A stretch of 51,732 nucleotides of DNA from Diaporthe sp. PMI_573 (taxonomy: Eukaryota > Ascomycota > Sordariomycetes > Diaporthales > Diaporthaceae), in assembly GCA_021399435.1 (NCBI GenBank), contig JAJTUP010000171.1:1-51732 (forward strand), read 5' to 3'. The notes beneath the pieces are model-generated. The model did no database searches and had not been told where the DNA came from. It saw nothing but the letters and a program-made list of their open reading frames with translations. Made by a program: the position numbers and the translations under genes. The number at the start of each line of letters is the position of its first letter. The stretch's first letter is position 1. Positions 10,140 through 20,665 of this stretch are shown here, piece by piece.

Positions 10140-10570
10140 GAAGGAACCGCTATACCGATGGAGATGACAAAAGGAGCATTTGCATTGACAACTCGTTGTG
10201 TGCGCATTCAGGAAAAGGTTTGGGGCTTGTTTTGAGCTCAACGTTGGAGAATGAGGGTAGGTTGCACCACCGACACTGGTTGTCAAGGCCAAGGTACACC
10301 TTACAAGTTGGTATACTGAGGGCGGCATCCCCGACGACTGGGTCATCGAGACAAGCCCAATAGATAGACAAACGATAAAATTGCTTTATCGTAGATTAAG
10401 CATTTTGATAAATGCACTACACCACGCAAGAAGGGTGTCTACCGGCTGTTGATTCTTGACGGCCATAGAAGCCATCATTCTACAGATTTTGAGAGATTTT
10501 GCAAGGAGAATACGATTATCACCCTTTAAATGCCTCCTCATTCATCTCACCTACTTCAGCTAATGGTCCT
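10140..10570 (+). pseudogene. pogo/Fot1-type transposase relic A
   Basis: Pieces in three frames match the DDE core of fungal pogo transposases: VAPPTLVVKAKVHLTSWYTE then GGIPDDWVIETS (about 10262-10352), IKHFDKC (10398-10420), and VYRLLILDGHRSH to FERFCKENTIITL and MPPHSSHLLQ (10436-10562). There is an in-frame TAG near 10394, a TAA near 10528, and the third catalytic Asp segment is lost after HLLQ. Related to, but clearly diverged from, the better-kept copy at 20666-21754. Confidence 0.82.
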
Positions 10571-11049
10571 AGAAATTGTCTGTACGGCAATGCCGTCGTC
10601 TTTGCTATCGCCAGCGCCTCCACCGCCTTCTTCTGCTCCACGCTCTTGCTCCCCTCCGGCTCGCAACATTGAACCAGCCCCCGACATCATCCTCTCAGCC
10701 TCCCCAGCCTTGATATCCTGGTCTCGATTCGACGGCACAATCTAATATGTTGGGAAGAAACTGAATAGCGTCAACCAGGCGCCCACGCCCTGCTAGTTGA
10801 AATGTAATATTCGCTACTTAAGCGCCTCGCGGACCGCACTGTTCTAGGAGGGGTGACGGAAGACTCCGAAGAACCCCTGATCGACGCACCATCCAGTTAC
10901 CGATTTTGGGCTGTTTTACCTGCAGAATTTCTTGCAGCTCAAGTCGCGCTTCTTGGCAGGACGCGACGCGCCAAAATGTCCGGACCACATGCCCAGCCTT
11001 TGTTGGAGTCCACAGCAGAAGCTACCTGTGAGGATCGACTCTTAGCCAT
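10571..11049. other. no gene recognised
   Basis: A proline/serine-rich open frame (10530-10745) is a run-on from the pogo relic. From 10853 an open frame leads into the BED fragment that follows but has no family features itself. Confidence 0.35.
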
Positions 11050-11195
11050 TTTAAAGGCTACACATTATCTGAGCGCACGAAAGAAACGCGATCATGGATT
11101 TGGCGCTTTGGCTACGATATCCAGAACGGGACGGGAAAGAAGATGGGTCTGCCGAGCTTGTATCAAGCAGAACCGCCCGCAGCCGACTTCTATAA
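11050..11195 (+). pseudogene. hAT BED zinc-finger fragment (relic 3)
   Basis: One frame gives TKETRSWIWRFGYDIQNGTG, and the next frame, after a one-base slip at GGAAAGAAGATGG, gives RRWVCRACIKQNRPQPTSI. Together they match the W.W..GYDIQ....RRWVC..C pattern also seen in the hAT copies at 3387 and 24889. The rest of the transposase is missing; LINE sequence begins right after. Confidence 0.7.
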
Positions 11196-12351
11196 AGTCA
11201 GTCGCTATTCATCGGTTACCTCGGCGACCCCGAAACCCCCGAAGGAAGACCTACGGGTGCTCATTGCACTAGACACAGATGAAGGCCGCGGCGGTACACC
11301 ACGGCGCGAACCATTCGAAGTACGCTCGCTTATCTGTAAGGAGTTTAATCTCCGGCTCGCAGATGTACCAGACGTCAGGCCCACGCCAACTGGGTACGCC
11401 GTTCGGACTGCCTCCCCAGCAGTCCGGGACGGGCTCCTCAGCCCGGAGCCTCTTCAGAAGCTCCAATCCCTTCTTGGGGCGGCTAGGGTCGGCAGGCCTG
11501 AAAAATGGTTCAATTATGCAGTGCCAGAGGTACCGTGGACATTCCGAGGGCTCCTGGCCCCAGGTGAGATCGTGAATACAGCAGACCATATCGTGGAGGA
11601 GGTCGAGGCACAGACGGGAAAACTGCCGGCCCACTGTAAGCCCTCCAGGAATGGGCCAGACCCGGCCACAGGAAGGGGGACCTGGATCATCTCATTCCTG
11701 GAGCCAGTCCGGTCATTCCGGCTCTTCAGCTCCAGCGGTTTCGCAAGGCTGATTGATAAGAAGCCTAAGATTGAGCATCACCAAGCAGGCTGCCAGGGGT
11801 ACTGCAACCCGCGCAGATGCATGCGAGCACCACGCTGCCAACACTGCGGGGGTAGGCTGGATGACCACCCAGCTGGGCCTTGTACCCAACCGCCGCGGTG
11901 TGCAAATTGCCATGGGCCATTCGAAGCAGGCCACGAATACTGTCCGGCAAAACCCCGGATGGAAGGGGGCAGACTAACCCCCCCATCAAAGAAGAAGCTG
12001 AAAGCAATCCGCCGGGCTGGAGGCCGCCGCTATGACGAGGCCAATAAACCACGGGAGACCCCTCCCACGGATGAGATGGAAATCACGGTAGCTACCACAG
12101 CACCCCCCGCCACCGTCACGAGGAAGCGCGCCCACAGCACCACGTCGACAAACACTGGCTCCAGCCCTTCCCACACACCATCAGAGACGGGAGCCCCTAC
12201 TGCCTCTGCGCCGCTGCCTCAGCGCACAGGCGAGCGCCCAGGTCGCCGCCAGGCGGCAAGCCAGGGCACATACAATGAACAACAGCTATTCAACGAGACG
12301 CGCTACGGCCTGCTCAACGATAATGCCCCCGCCCCAAACTCTCATGCATAG
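11196..12351 (+). CDS. LINE relic A ORF1 (gag-like, zinc knuckles)
   Basis: Open for about 385 codons without interruption. The knuckle spacings are C-x2-C-x6-H-x4-C and C-x2-C-x7-H-x2-C. The first available ATG (11143) lies in the upstream hAT fragment, so the natural N-terminus is lost. GC-rich, with no RIP-like stops. Confidence 0.8.
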
Positions 12352-12691
12352 AGCTAAGCCACGTGGGAATCAACCTGGACAGAAGAGAGACCTCGCCATT
12401 GCCTGGTGTAATGTTGGGAGGGTGTCTCAAGCGCACATCTCTTTACTTCAGCACTGCTTCGATGAGGATATAGATATAATACAGGTCCAAGAGCCATGGG
12501 TGGGCTGGCCCACCAGAACACAGAATCACCCAGGCTATGAATCCTATGCTCCACTTGACTTCTGGGAACAGGAGGATGTGGAGTCCCGCCCGCGAGTTAC
12601 GACCTATATTCGGAAGGGAAACAGGCTCAAGGTGGAACAACGACGCCCCATCTACTCCAGAATGACCTTTCACCCAATCACTCGTGAATAG
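12275..12691 (+). pseudogene. LINE relic A ORF2, N-terminal endonuclease fragment
   Basis: 138 codons covering only the first third of an exonuclease-endonuclease-phosphatase domain (QEPWVGW with catalytic Glu). The catalytic Asp/His region is gone. Confidence 0.8.
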
Positions 12692-12957
12692 AAAGGGATC
12701 ACCAAGCAGTTCTGACAATTGCCGTCATTCCACCGCGCCGATGGTCATGAGCCCCATAATGAAAGCTGCCAAAATGAGCCAAATACGGAATTGGAGCAGT
12801 CAGATGAGGAGATTGTTCTGGATTGTTTAGCATCCAATAACAGAGAGCCTGTATAGCTAATGCTTAGTGTGTCTGCGTATTCGCTCATCTTTTCCAGCAC
12901 AGGTCTACACAGTAATCGATTGCCCGTCCTGAGAGGGTACCCAAAAGCTCTTTGCCA

Positions 12958-15241
12958 CTACTGAGGTTGCTGTGTCCACCACTGCTCTGGCCGCCCCTGC
13001 TGCTGCTGCTGCCGCCCCTGCTGCTGCTGCTGCCGCCCCTGCTGCTGCTGCCCTGACCATGCCTGTGTGATAGCCGGTGAGGGAGTCGACCCTTTATGCA
13101 TGTATTGGCCCTGGGTTTGATGGTCGCACGGCGATGGGGCAGGGCAACCTTGTGCCATTTCCGGCATGCCGAAGTAGGGCATATCGCCTTGCTGAGCCGA
13201 GCCAGCGGTGGTTAAGTGTCTAAATTTTGGCATGGGGCTCTGTGGCGGGTGGAGTGACTGCTGCGCCTGCTGATTATGGGTGTACACGTTCTGGGATGCC
13301 TGCGGCGTCGGTGGCCACATCTGCAGCATCCTGGCGGTAAATCCTGAAGACAAGCTCCTTGGCTTTAATTGTGGCTGACTTGGAACTCGAGCCACATATC
13401 TCACCGTTGAAGACTGACTGGGGTTTTGGGCCTGAATCGGTGTTGAGAAGGGCGGCGCAGTCATACTTGGCTGAGAGCTCTGGATTGGGATCAGCCCGGA
13501 TTGCTGCTGTGACATTCCTTCTGATTTCGTGTAAGGCGGCTGCGTGGCATGGGACATTGGAATATTTGCGGCAGCGGTACCAATACTAACAGGCTGGTTT
13601 AAGGCCGTGAATACTGGCTGCTCATGAGGCCTTCGCCATATGTCGTTGGTGTAATCGGTCCGCATCTCACTCTGTCTATTTACCGATCGGTTGTACTCGG
13701 CGGCATGGTGAGCTTGCGTGTGGATTCAGGAATCGCGCTTGGTTGAGATCTGTCCTGGCAAAGAGGACCGGTGATCTCCTGCCGGGGCCCAGTCTTGAGA
13801 ATGGACGAGGAGTCGGTGCGTCGGGTGTCAGGATATTCTGACGATATTAGCTTGTGCACTACTGCCCAATGCGTGCCCGACTGGATCACGTCCAAACTGA
13901 CCTTCTTGTATGTACTCGCCAGGTCTCTTCTCCCCGGCCAGGTCGGCCTCGGTGAAGCCTTGTTCTCTCGCTTTCGTCTCCCAGTAGTCGTCTCGGACTC
14001 TCCGGCCATTTACAATCACTCGGCTGCCGAACTGGCGGAACATGCTCCGTGCTGTGACAATCGCTATTGGTCTTGACCTAGACGACAAGGATAGAATCTC
14101 CTGGCTGACGAGGTCGTCCTTTTCTGTTTGGTTGGCAATGATCTTGAACAAGGAAGGGTTTCTGTTAAAAAGCAGGTATGAGTCGCGGTATCCGAGAAAC
14201 TTCGCACACTCGCTCCCCAACATGAAAAGCTTGTCTCCTCGGTTCGGGACGAGAAATGTTCGACAGCGATACTCGTGGCCGCCTAGTAGCTGCCCGTTGG
14301 GCGTGACCTTCTTCTCCCCGCTTTCATCGATGTCGCGGGGAAGGTACTCGTCGCCTCCCGGGCCAAGCTGATCTGTAGTGTGGTTCCGCACCGTGGGCAA
14401 TGCCTTCGGGGTCGACTTGGTCGGAGTGGGCTTGGGCGGCGAGGGCATTGACGCCTGGGATTTCGTAGAGGAAGAATGCGGCCCAGGAATAGGTACATCT
14501 TTTGAGTGGAAGGTTATGGTTAGGACTGATCATGCAAATGGGGAGATGTCCTTGAGCCTACCGACACTGTTCGGAAATAACGTCCATGAGCCCTCATCTG
14601 TGCATTTGGGAAGGTCGCTGGGCTGTGATTTAAGCCCGGAGTTGGACCTCCTCTCCGAATCAGCTATGCGCTCTTTGTTCTTTTTCCCTATAACGCATTA
14701 AGCAACAAGCTAATTCATAAAAGCAAGATAGTGAAGGAAGCAGCTTACGGTAGTTACGCTGGGCAATCCTGTTTTGGATTCGGCGGCGTTCCGCAACGTC
14801 TGACACCTTAGTCCAGTCCTCATCTAGAAACGCGGAAGCAGTCAAGGCGCTGATCGTCCTGGGTGCTGAGAAATGCTGCTGTTGACTTTCTGCGGCATGG
14901 GGCTGAGGTGTGGACGTAGACGGATGCTCAGTCGCCATCGCTGATGTATACGTAGAAGTGGTAAACGCAGTGTGGGGATCATTTACTGGTTGATTGCAAG
15001 TTGTTGATTCTAGGTCTCCCCAGATACCCGCTGGCTCTGACAACTCAGAGCCAACGGCAACAACATTATCATTAGAACAACCTATCCGGCCAAGATGTCC
15101 TCATCAGCTACGACCTGAGACCAAGAAAAGTCATTTTGCATCAAGCATACCACGGTGGGGCTGTAGAAGGGCGTTGGCAGTCATTACACTCTCAGACAGC
15201 TGGTCAATGGATAAGATTTGGGGTCCAGGCGTAGTCGCCAT
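12958..15241 (-). CDS. predicted bZIP basic region fused to an Rsc7/Swp82-like chromatin-remodelling subunit; Gln-rich tail frameshifted
   Basis: Five exons: 15151-15241, 14749-15081, 14562-14687, 13902-14498 and 13837 downward. All introns are phase 1 with GT..AG ends. Exon 2 ends in a fungal bZIP basic region (DWTKVSDVAERRRIQNRIAQ), followed by RKKNKERIADSERR with no leucine zipper. Exon 4 encodes the CRC_subunit domain typical of Rsc7/Swp82 subunits of SWI/SNF-RSC remodellers: GGHEYRCRTFLVPNRGDKLF, RDSYLLFN, IVTARSMFRQFGSRVIVNGR and RRVRDDYWE. Exon 5 as read stops at 13680 (434 aa). A +1/-1 slip near 13727 would instead lead into a Gln/Pro-rich tail ending at 12958 (QQQGR repeats, QWWTQQPQ), the usual tail of this family. 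Alternative: two tandem genes, the second starting at ATG 14448. Confidence 0.78.
12989..13056 (-). repeat. CAG/CTG-rich minisatellite encoding QQQ(QQ)GR units
   Basis: Three near-identical CTGCTGCTG(CTGCTG)CCGCCC units, prone to length change. They lie in the Gln-rich tail of the Rsc7-like gene. Confidence 0.85.
13838..13901 (-). other. intron 4 of the bZIP-Rsc7 gene
   Basis: Donor GTCAGT, GCTAAT branch, acceptor CGTCAG. Joins GEKRPGEYIQE to YPDTRRTDSSSILKTGPRQ. Confidence 0.7.
14499..14561 (-). other. intron 3, the junction between the bZIP and Rsc7 parts
   Basis: Donor GTAGGC, strong CCTAAC branch site near 14527, acceptor AAAAG. Without splicing the bZIP frame stops in SVGRLKDISPFA. With splicing it continues as NSVDVPIPGPHSSSTKSQ into the Rsc7 domain. 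Confidence 0.68.
14688..14748 (-). other. intron 2 of the bZIP-Rsc7 gene
   Basis: Donor GTAAGC inside the NYR codon, acceptor TTATAG. Rebuilds NYRKKNKERIADSERR; this splice position is common in fungal bZIP genes. Confidence 0.8.
15082..15150 (-). other. intron 1 of the bZIP-Rsc7 gene
   Basis: Donor GTATGC, acceptor GGATAG. Links MATTPGPQILSIDQ...QPHR to GCSNDNVVAVGSEL in phase 1. Confidence 0.72.
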
Positions 15242-15690
15242 AGTTAGCTGGGGCGAGTGGACAAGATACTGGGAATGTTGAAAATAGAGCATTGGGCAAA
15301 AAGGTGCAAGATGAATTTATAGGGTTTTATATGATCATAGTAGATGGCGGGGTAATCTTAGTCAGAATCCGGGACTCGAGCTTTGGGTAATTATGTGAGC
15401 TGTCAACCTGCTCATGCAGTGAACAAAAGCGATGCAGCAGCTGAACGATCCCCCAGTTGCATCATTGCCATATCCACCAGAGAAACGAGAATTTATGTCT
15501 AATTAGTTATCTATTATGACAATCTTATCCTAAGTTTCCTTGTTACCCCTGTTGCCCTAGTTGTTATGGGCGTTATCATTGGTGTTGCTAACGATGTTAC
15601 TAGCTGTTAGATCCATGTATGGTAGCTGGTTAACGGTTCTCTGTGCCTCTGTTTGCTACTTTTTTACAATACAAGAAAAAAGACATTTAA
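15242..15690. promoter_or_regulatory. upstream region of the bZIP-Rsc7 gene
   Basis: About 450 bp without coding features, between the minus-strand start at 15241 and the 3' end of the next minus-strand frame. No TATA or other motif stands out. Confidence 0.35.
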
Positions 15691-16185
15691 CTAACTAAGA
15701 TATATTTTTGATGCCAAATCGATTGATTCTAACGAGAATCTAAGTGATTTGATTAAGTGTTGGTAGTGAGCGATTAAATCAACGTTGGTGGTCATCGGGA
15801 CATTCGTAGCCTCCCCGTGCGCACGCTTAATCTTCGGTGAACCAAAGTGGGCCTCAGCGAGCTCTCTGTCTTCTGGTGGTAGCTGCATGAGACCGGTAGA
15901 TTTCCTCCTTACGTACCTCTTGATTCGTTCGACACCTAGGCCATTGGTAGTATCCATACGATCGGAATGAGGTAGAGGATTCAAGTTCTGGGCGCAAAGT
16001 TGCTGGTTCACTTGTCGGAAGCTCTCCTGCTGTGCACGCAGCGACGCATCGCGGACTTGTGCCTGTGTCCCGATTGATCGTGTCTCACTTCTGGGCGCCC
16101 ATTTGGTGAGCTTTTCTGGTGGGAAGTGGACGTTTGCTGAGTAAATGATCTTCCCATTCGGGTCTAGAAGGATATATGTGAGCAC
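15691..16185 (-). CDS. hypothetical protein, family not recognised
   Basis: 164-codon frame, incomplete N-terminus (no convincing ATG). It contains Gln-rich helical sequence (RDASLRAQQESFRQVNQQL), then VERIKRYVRRKSTGLMQLPP and EDRELAEAHFG. The VERI.(R/K)Y..R.STGL..L string recurs in the C-terminal tail of the pogo transposase at 33979-34173 (VERIRKYISRGSTGLNKLE). It may be a detached transposase tail or a gene sharing that module. Confidence 0.35.
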   Translation of the reverse strand: MLTYILLDPNGKIIYSANVHFPPEKLTKWAPRSETRSIGTQAQVRDASLRAQQESFRQVNQQLCAQNLNPLPHSDRMDTTNGLGVERIKRYVRRKSTGLMQLPPEDRELAEAHFGSPKIKRAHGEATNVPMTTNVDLIAHYQHLIKSLRFSLESIDLASKIYLS

Positions 16186-17735
16186 TCAAAGCCGAGCAGC
16201 TTGCACTTGAGTGCTCGCTCGTCTAGCTTCTTCCTCTTATACACCACAAAATACAGTACCCAAAAAGTACTTCAAGGTGTGGTTTTTTTGGGTGGGAACT
16301 TCAACCCTTGCCCTTGTCAGCAGTGATCTTCAAAGTACACAACATAATACAGTACGTGGTGGAAGGCAGAAATGATGCACGGAGGGCCAAATGATTATCT
16401 TGCTGTCAACTTTGCGTACGATGTATTTCACATCCAGGGAGATGTTATGTGATGTCAGGGTTTTATCTTTTGGTGTGGGCAACTGTCTGGCATAGATCCA
16501 CGCCTACGGCACTATTGTTGCATGCTATGGTTCCCTAGTCGGTCAATATGGATAAGCCGTGGTCTCTCTGTAATTCGGTGCATATTGACTTCAATTGCCG
16601 TTTCTGCCATATTTATGCATGAAACCACGGTAGAAGGCGCGGTATTATGTGAACTAAGACAGGCTGGAGCATGAAGGTGAGCTTGTTTAATAGTAGAGGG
16701 AGCTCGGAGTTGTTTTTCGACAGCAGAATCGGAATACAGGAGGCTCAAGCAGGAGCCCATTGTAGACAGATGAGAAGAAAACACGTGGTAATGTTTATCG
16801 AAGGACGATCCTTGCTGTGACGTTATTTCTTTTAATTTGTGATCCCAAGCCTGTCAACGGTAATCGATGAGAAATTTATTGAAACCTTTTGAGAATATTT
16901 GGAGTTTGCACAAGATTGAAAGTGTATATGCGAGAATCTTATATCAGCTTCTTTAAATAAGGAACTCAGAAGCAATCTTGAATTCACTCTATCATCCCGG
17001 CTTTCCATCTCGGGCCCTTATTGTGGGCTTATTGTTAGACGGCAATAATTCGACCTTTCTTTACACATACCCTCAATTATGAAACATGCCTCTTCCCAAG
17101 AGGCGGCAGGGTCGGCGTACACAGATTGCCACGGTGGACGAGTCCAGAAAAGGAATTCACGAAACTGCTACACTGTTCTGGCATGCTGAAACATGCCTTT
17201 TTACCTTCCCGAGCGCCCAACAAAAAAGAACAAACACACAAGAGGGGTGGAGCAAAATGCAGGGGGGCCTGCCAAGACCGTCAGCACCTATCAATGCCAG
17301 CCATTTCAATTTCTCTAGGCCATACTGCTGAACGTAGATTGCTCAACGTCGAGAATTCTCGGCTGTTGCATCCATGTTCCCAGCATCTCGGTATATCAAG
17401 GCAAACAATGAGATACTTGAGGATCTCTCAGAAGAGGAAGACGAGGTGGACAGAGGAAGGGGAGGAGGAGCTGCCCGGCCAGCCTCACCACGAGGCTTCC
17501 TGACTGCTGCTTGCCTCGTTTTGCTGTCGATGTCAGTGTCTTGACTGGTATTTGCTTTTACCAGTGGATACTTTTGAATCTGAAATCAGGCAATTAGAAC
17601 ATGAGAATGTCCCATGCTTTTCAGTACTGTATGTAGAAAACAACATGTGTTTAAAAATTGGCTTAATGCACTACATATACTTTTGGTTTAGCACAATCCT
17701 ATTGAACATGTGACAAACGTGAGGCACGGACTGGG
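16186..17735. other. no gene supported
   Basis: About 1.55 kb. Short frames at 16512-16784 (-) and 17086-17503 (+) have no family features, no introns that extend them and no signal peptides. The region may be the upstream part of the decayed gene that follows. Confidence 0.35.
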
Positions 17736-19167
17736 AAGACGACCCAGGCGACAGGCGCACTTCAGAATGTCAGCGAGCTGAGAGGGAAGCGGGAAGAGCA
17801 TGAAACGGCTGAAAATATATCTCGATTGGACTCAAGAATATCTACGGTGGAGGAGAACCACATCGACGGCCTTAATGAGATCGATTGCAGGCTCGTCACA
17901 GCGCAGAGCAATCTTGAGATGAAATTGAACATTGAAGATCTTTCGAAAAATGAATGGACGCCGTCTTCGTCGATGACCATTGTGCCCAGAAGAGCGCAGA
18001 TTCTACCTGGGTAGGGTAGAGAAGTGGGTAGAGCTCCCTCTACTCTACAATGCCCAAGTATGCTCAGTTGTAGTAAGCAACTGGGACAGCACCAAACTGT
18101 ATGATAAAGATAACCCCGAGTGTATCCACTATGATTTTAGGTGGAAGGTATCCCAACGAGAGAAGATCCGAGGGAGGCAGATTTGTTCAGACACGGATCC
18201 CGATCTGGTCCTGGCTCCAAGCGACTTTGGAAAATCACCTTCGAGCCACGCCTTGTAACCCTATTGAAAGATGAGGATAGATGGCCTGGGGATAAGTATG
18301 CTTGTGAAGAGACAAACATCGATATTTCTATCGAGCGAAGTCGTCAGCGCGGTCTGAAGAAGCGTTACAAGGGGTTGGATATCGACTGGAATATGCTGGA
18401 TAGCCATATGGAAGGCCTCGGAACCCTGTTCAGTAAAAAGAGGAGGATCACTTTCGGCATAGAATTTGTTTTTAAGGAAGTCACGGGCGACTCGTCTTCG
18501 GCTAAAGGGAAAGAAGAAGGGACAGAGCGCTACCGAGGCGCAAAAGCTTCAGAGAGCCGCTGATGCAGGTCTCTGGACCCGCGTCTACAAGCACCGTCGT
18601 TGCAGAAGCAAGTACTGCAAGCAGGGACCCCACTGATGGTCAGACGAAAGAGGGAACCACCATAAGTTGCTGCCAAGGCACCTCGAAGAGATCTTCCATC
18701 ACATCAAAGGAAATATGAAGGAGGGAGAGAAAGAGGAGGAAGTTGAGATTGATATTGAGATCCCTCCAACAATCCTCAAGGACGTATTGGATGACAGTCG
18801 CAAGAGGAAGGCAGAAGACGCCGACAATTTTCGCAGCTGTAAAGCCCACGTCCTGGCCAACAGCAAGTACTGCGACGCAGCCGAGACGACCCTTGATAAG
18901 AACCTAGGGGACATTGAAGGCGATAGAATGGAGAGACTCGAGGCATACTGTGCCTGGAATCTGCAACATGTTAAGAGCGATCAATGGACACAAGCCCTGC
19001 AGGCTGCGAATCAATTCGCGTTGGATCAGTTTCTCGAACTGAATTCCATCCTCCAGCATCCAAAAGTCGCTGCAGATTTAATGGTCAAGGGCGGAGTGAA
19101 ACCTGGCATTGCGCTGCAGTTTGTGAGCAGCATCAGGAGATTGCAACAAGAGACAGAGAAGCCTTGA
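17736..19167 (+). pseudogene. decayed gene of unknown family, coiled-coil N-terminus
   Basis: Pieces in successive frames read as one protein. A heptad-like segment comes first (QNVSELRGKREEHETAENI then SRLDSRISTVEENHIDGLNE, 17763-17880). RRFYLGRVEKWVELPLLYN follows (about 17992-18050), then LWKITFEPRLVTLLKDEDRW and YKGLDIDWNMLDSHMEGLG (18210-18470). After a slip in a GA-rich run near 18510 come CRSKYCKQGPH, a TGA at about 18633 where a residue is expected before W, and KLLPRHLEEIFHHIKGNM to SSIRRLQQETEKP (stop 19167). At least three frame changes plus the TGA mean it is dead. I do not recognise the family; the conserved look suggests a multi-copy fungal gene. Confidence 0.5.
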
Positions 19168-20665
19168 AGCACAAGAGAGAGGTTCTTATTGTATCCAATT
19201 CCTATGGATTACCCGTCCTGGAAAGAGACAACTAGCGTAAGATCCTGCCAATCCACACCGCTAAAAAGCCTCGCAAAACACTATCTGGTACTAGAAATGA
19301 GTAGAACTGTTAAAGAGCTATTGAACGACTATAAAAACATCGCGATAACTTCGGAATTGAGCAAATGGGTGTAAGTCGAATGCCCTCACTTTGGGTGGGT
19401 TTGTGTGGTCCAAAGGTGAGGAAATGGTGAAAGGCCCAAAGCGACAAATGGTGATGCAATGCAGGTTCGGAAGCGCATGCGAGAGAAAGGAAGAGGCAAG
19501 AGCGAAAAGAGGCACACTCACACGGCTAAAGCGGCCGTCTTCGAAAGCTCGACCCTGTCTGACTGTGGGTTGAGGGCTTTGCATGTGGCACTGCCATTGC
19601 CTGTGGACGTCTCTGGCGTCCCTTTGGGCCCAACGAGGGCCGTCTGCTTTGTGGCGGGCGACTTGACACAGGGGTTTTTCGGCGCCTCAACCAAGGAACT
19701 GTCTGGCTCCATACTTAATCGCGGAGCCCGATACGGTCTTTTTAAATAGTCCAAAGCGCGTCGCCCCGTTTTGGTATAACTTCTGATAACAGTCGAATTC
19801 GTTTAACAGCGCGAAAAGAGAAGGGGAATTCAAACGATCCTGAGGAGCTTGCCATCCTGGGGACCTCCTTGTTAACCCGAGCGAAATACCTAGATTGATT
19901 GGGGCTACTGCTCCGTTTCCTAATTTAAGGATCCTTTTATATAACCTAACCTGCCCATCATGGACCTCAGCGAAGCGACGATCTAAAGGGATAAGCTCGT
20001 CAGCGCCGAAAGGGCCAACGGCTACACCCTCAAGCTCGAGGGCAACGGCTAAGAAGCCGCAGATAGGGGCCCGGCAACCTGTCAATCAACTGCCCTCTAT
20101 AGACCTAACCGCTGACGACTTGCTCTAATCGATCTGCCCTGCTTGGATTCGTGACAACTTGATACTAGGCTCCTGACGATGTAATTAACTCAGGTGGCCT
20201 AATTGGTGAGGACTTGCAGCGAAGACGAGCAGGCGGCCTCCGAAAGAACTGGCTAAACAAGGGCCCTTTTTATAGTAATGTATAGCGGGTATCAAAAAAG
20301 TAATTGAGAATTCATGACAAGATTTCCGAATTTGGGATTCGTGTAACGTGGTTGGATAGTCAGCTGTGCAGGACACATGCTTGCGCACTTTTGCTAACTC
20401 TGCTAACTTTATTTAGCCTTGGCACTCACTTAGGGCAAAGGAATTAATGAAAGTTGGCACTAATTGGTGCTAACTGATTTAAATTCTTTATTTTTAATCA
20501 ATTTAGTCAATTTGGAGGCGTGGTGGGGTTGCAGTGCTAGTCTGAAAACTTAAAGTTTTGGTGAGCGGGTTTGTTTTTGGTGCGGATCGCGTCCCCATTT
20601 TTCGCGTCAGTCTCGCATCACTCTACCTACTTAAATATTCAACACGCTAGAAATCAACATCCACA
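19168..20665. other. no gene supported; end includes the leader of the pogo element
   Basis: Frames at 19459-19749 (+), 19687-20085 (-) and 19895-20128 (+) lack recognisable content; the last ends in SIDLTADDLL, which resembles a SUMO-interacting motif. From about 20380 the AT-rich sequence is probably the 5' untranslated part of the pogo element. I could not fix its terminal repeats. Confidence 0.35.

Larger units (their letters stand above)
11196..12691 (+). mobile_element. Tad1-like non-LTR retrotransposon (LINE) relic A, 3'-truncated
   Basis: ORF1 (frame ending 12351) is a gag-like protein. Its RNA-binding part starts near DLRVLIALDTDEGRGGT, and two zinc knuckles follow (CQHCGGRLDDHPAGPC and CANCHGPFEAGHEYC), then a Ser/Thr/Pro-rich tail. 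ORF2 overlaps it by about 77 bp (from 12275) and shows only the start of the endonuclease domain: IAWCNVGR, IDIIQVQEPWVGWPT with the catalytic Glu, and RVTTYIRKG. It stops at 12691 with the rest of the endonuclease and the whole reverse transcriptase absent. LINEs normally lose their 5' end on insertion, so the missing 3' end points to a later deletion. Confidence 0.88.

Noticed and set aside
18620..18640. In-frame TGA before W in the decayed gene, considered as selenocysteine
   Set aside because: Ascomycetes are not known to use selenocysteine, and the gene has several frameshifts, so the TGA is a lesion.
19895..20128. Frame ending SIDLTADDLL, a SUMO-interaction-like motif near a Ulp1-type protease
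   Set aside because: Short, low complexity, 9 kb away and without other support.
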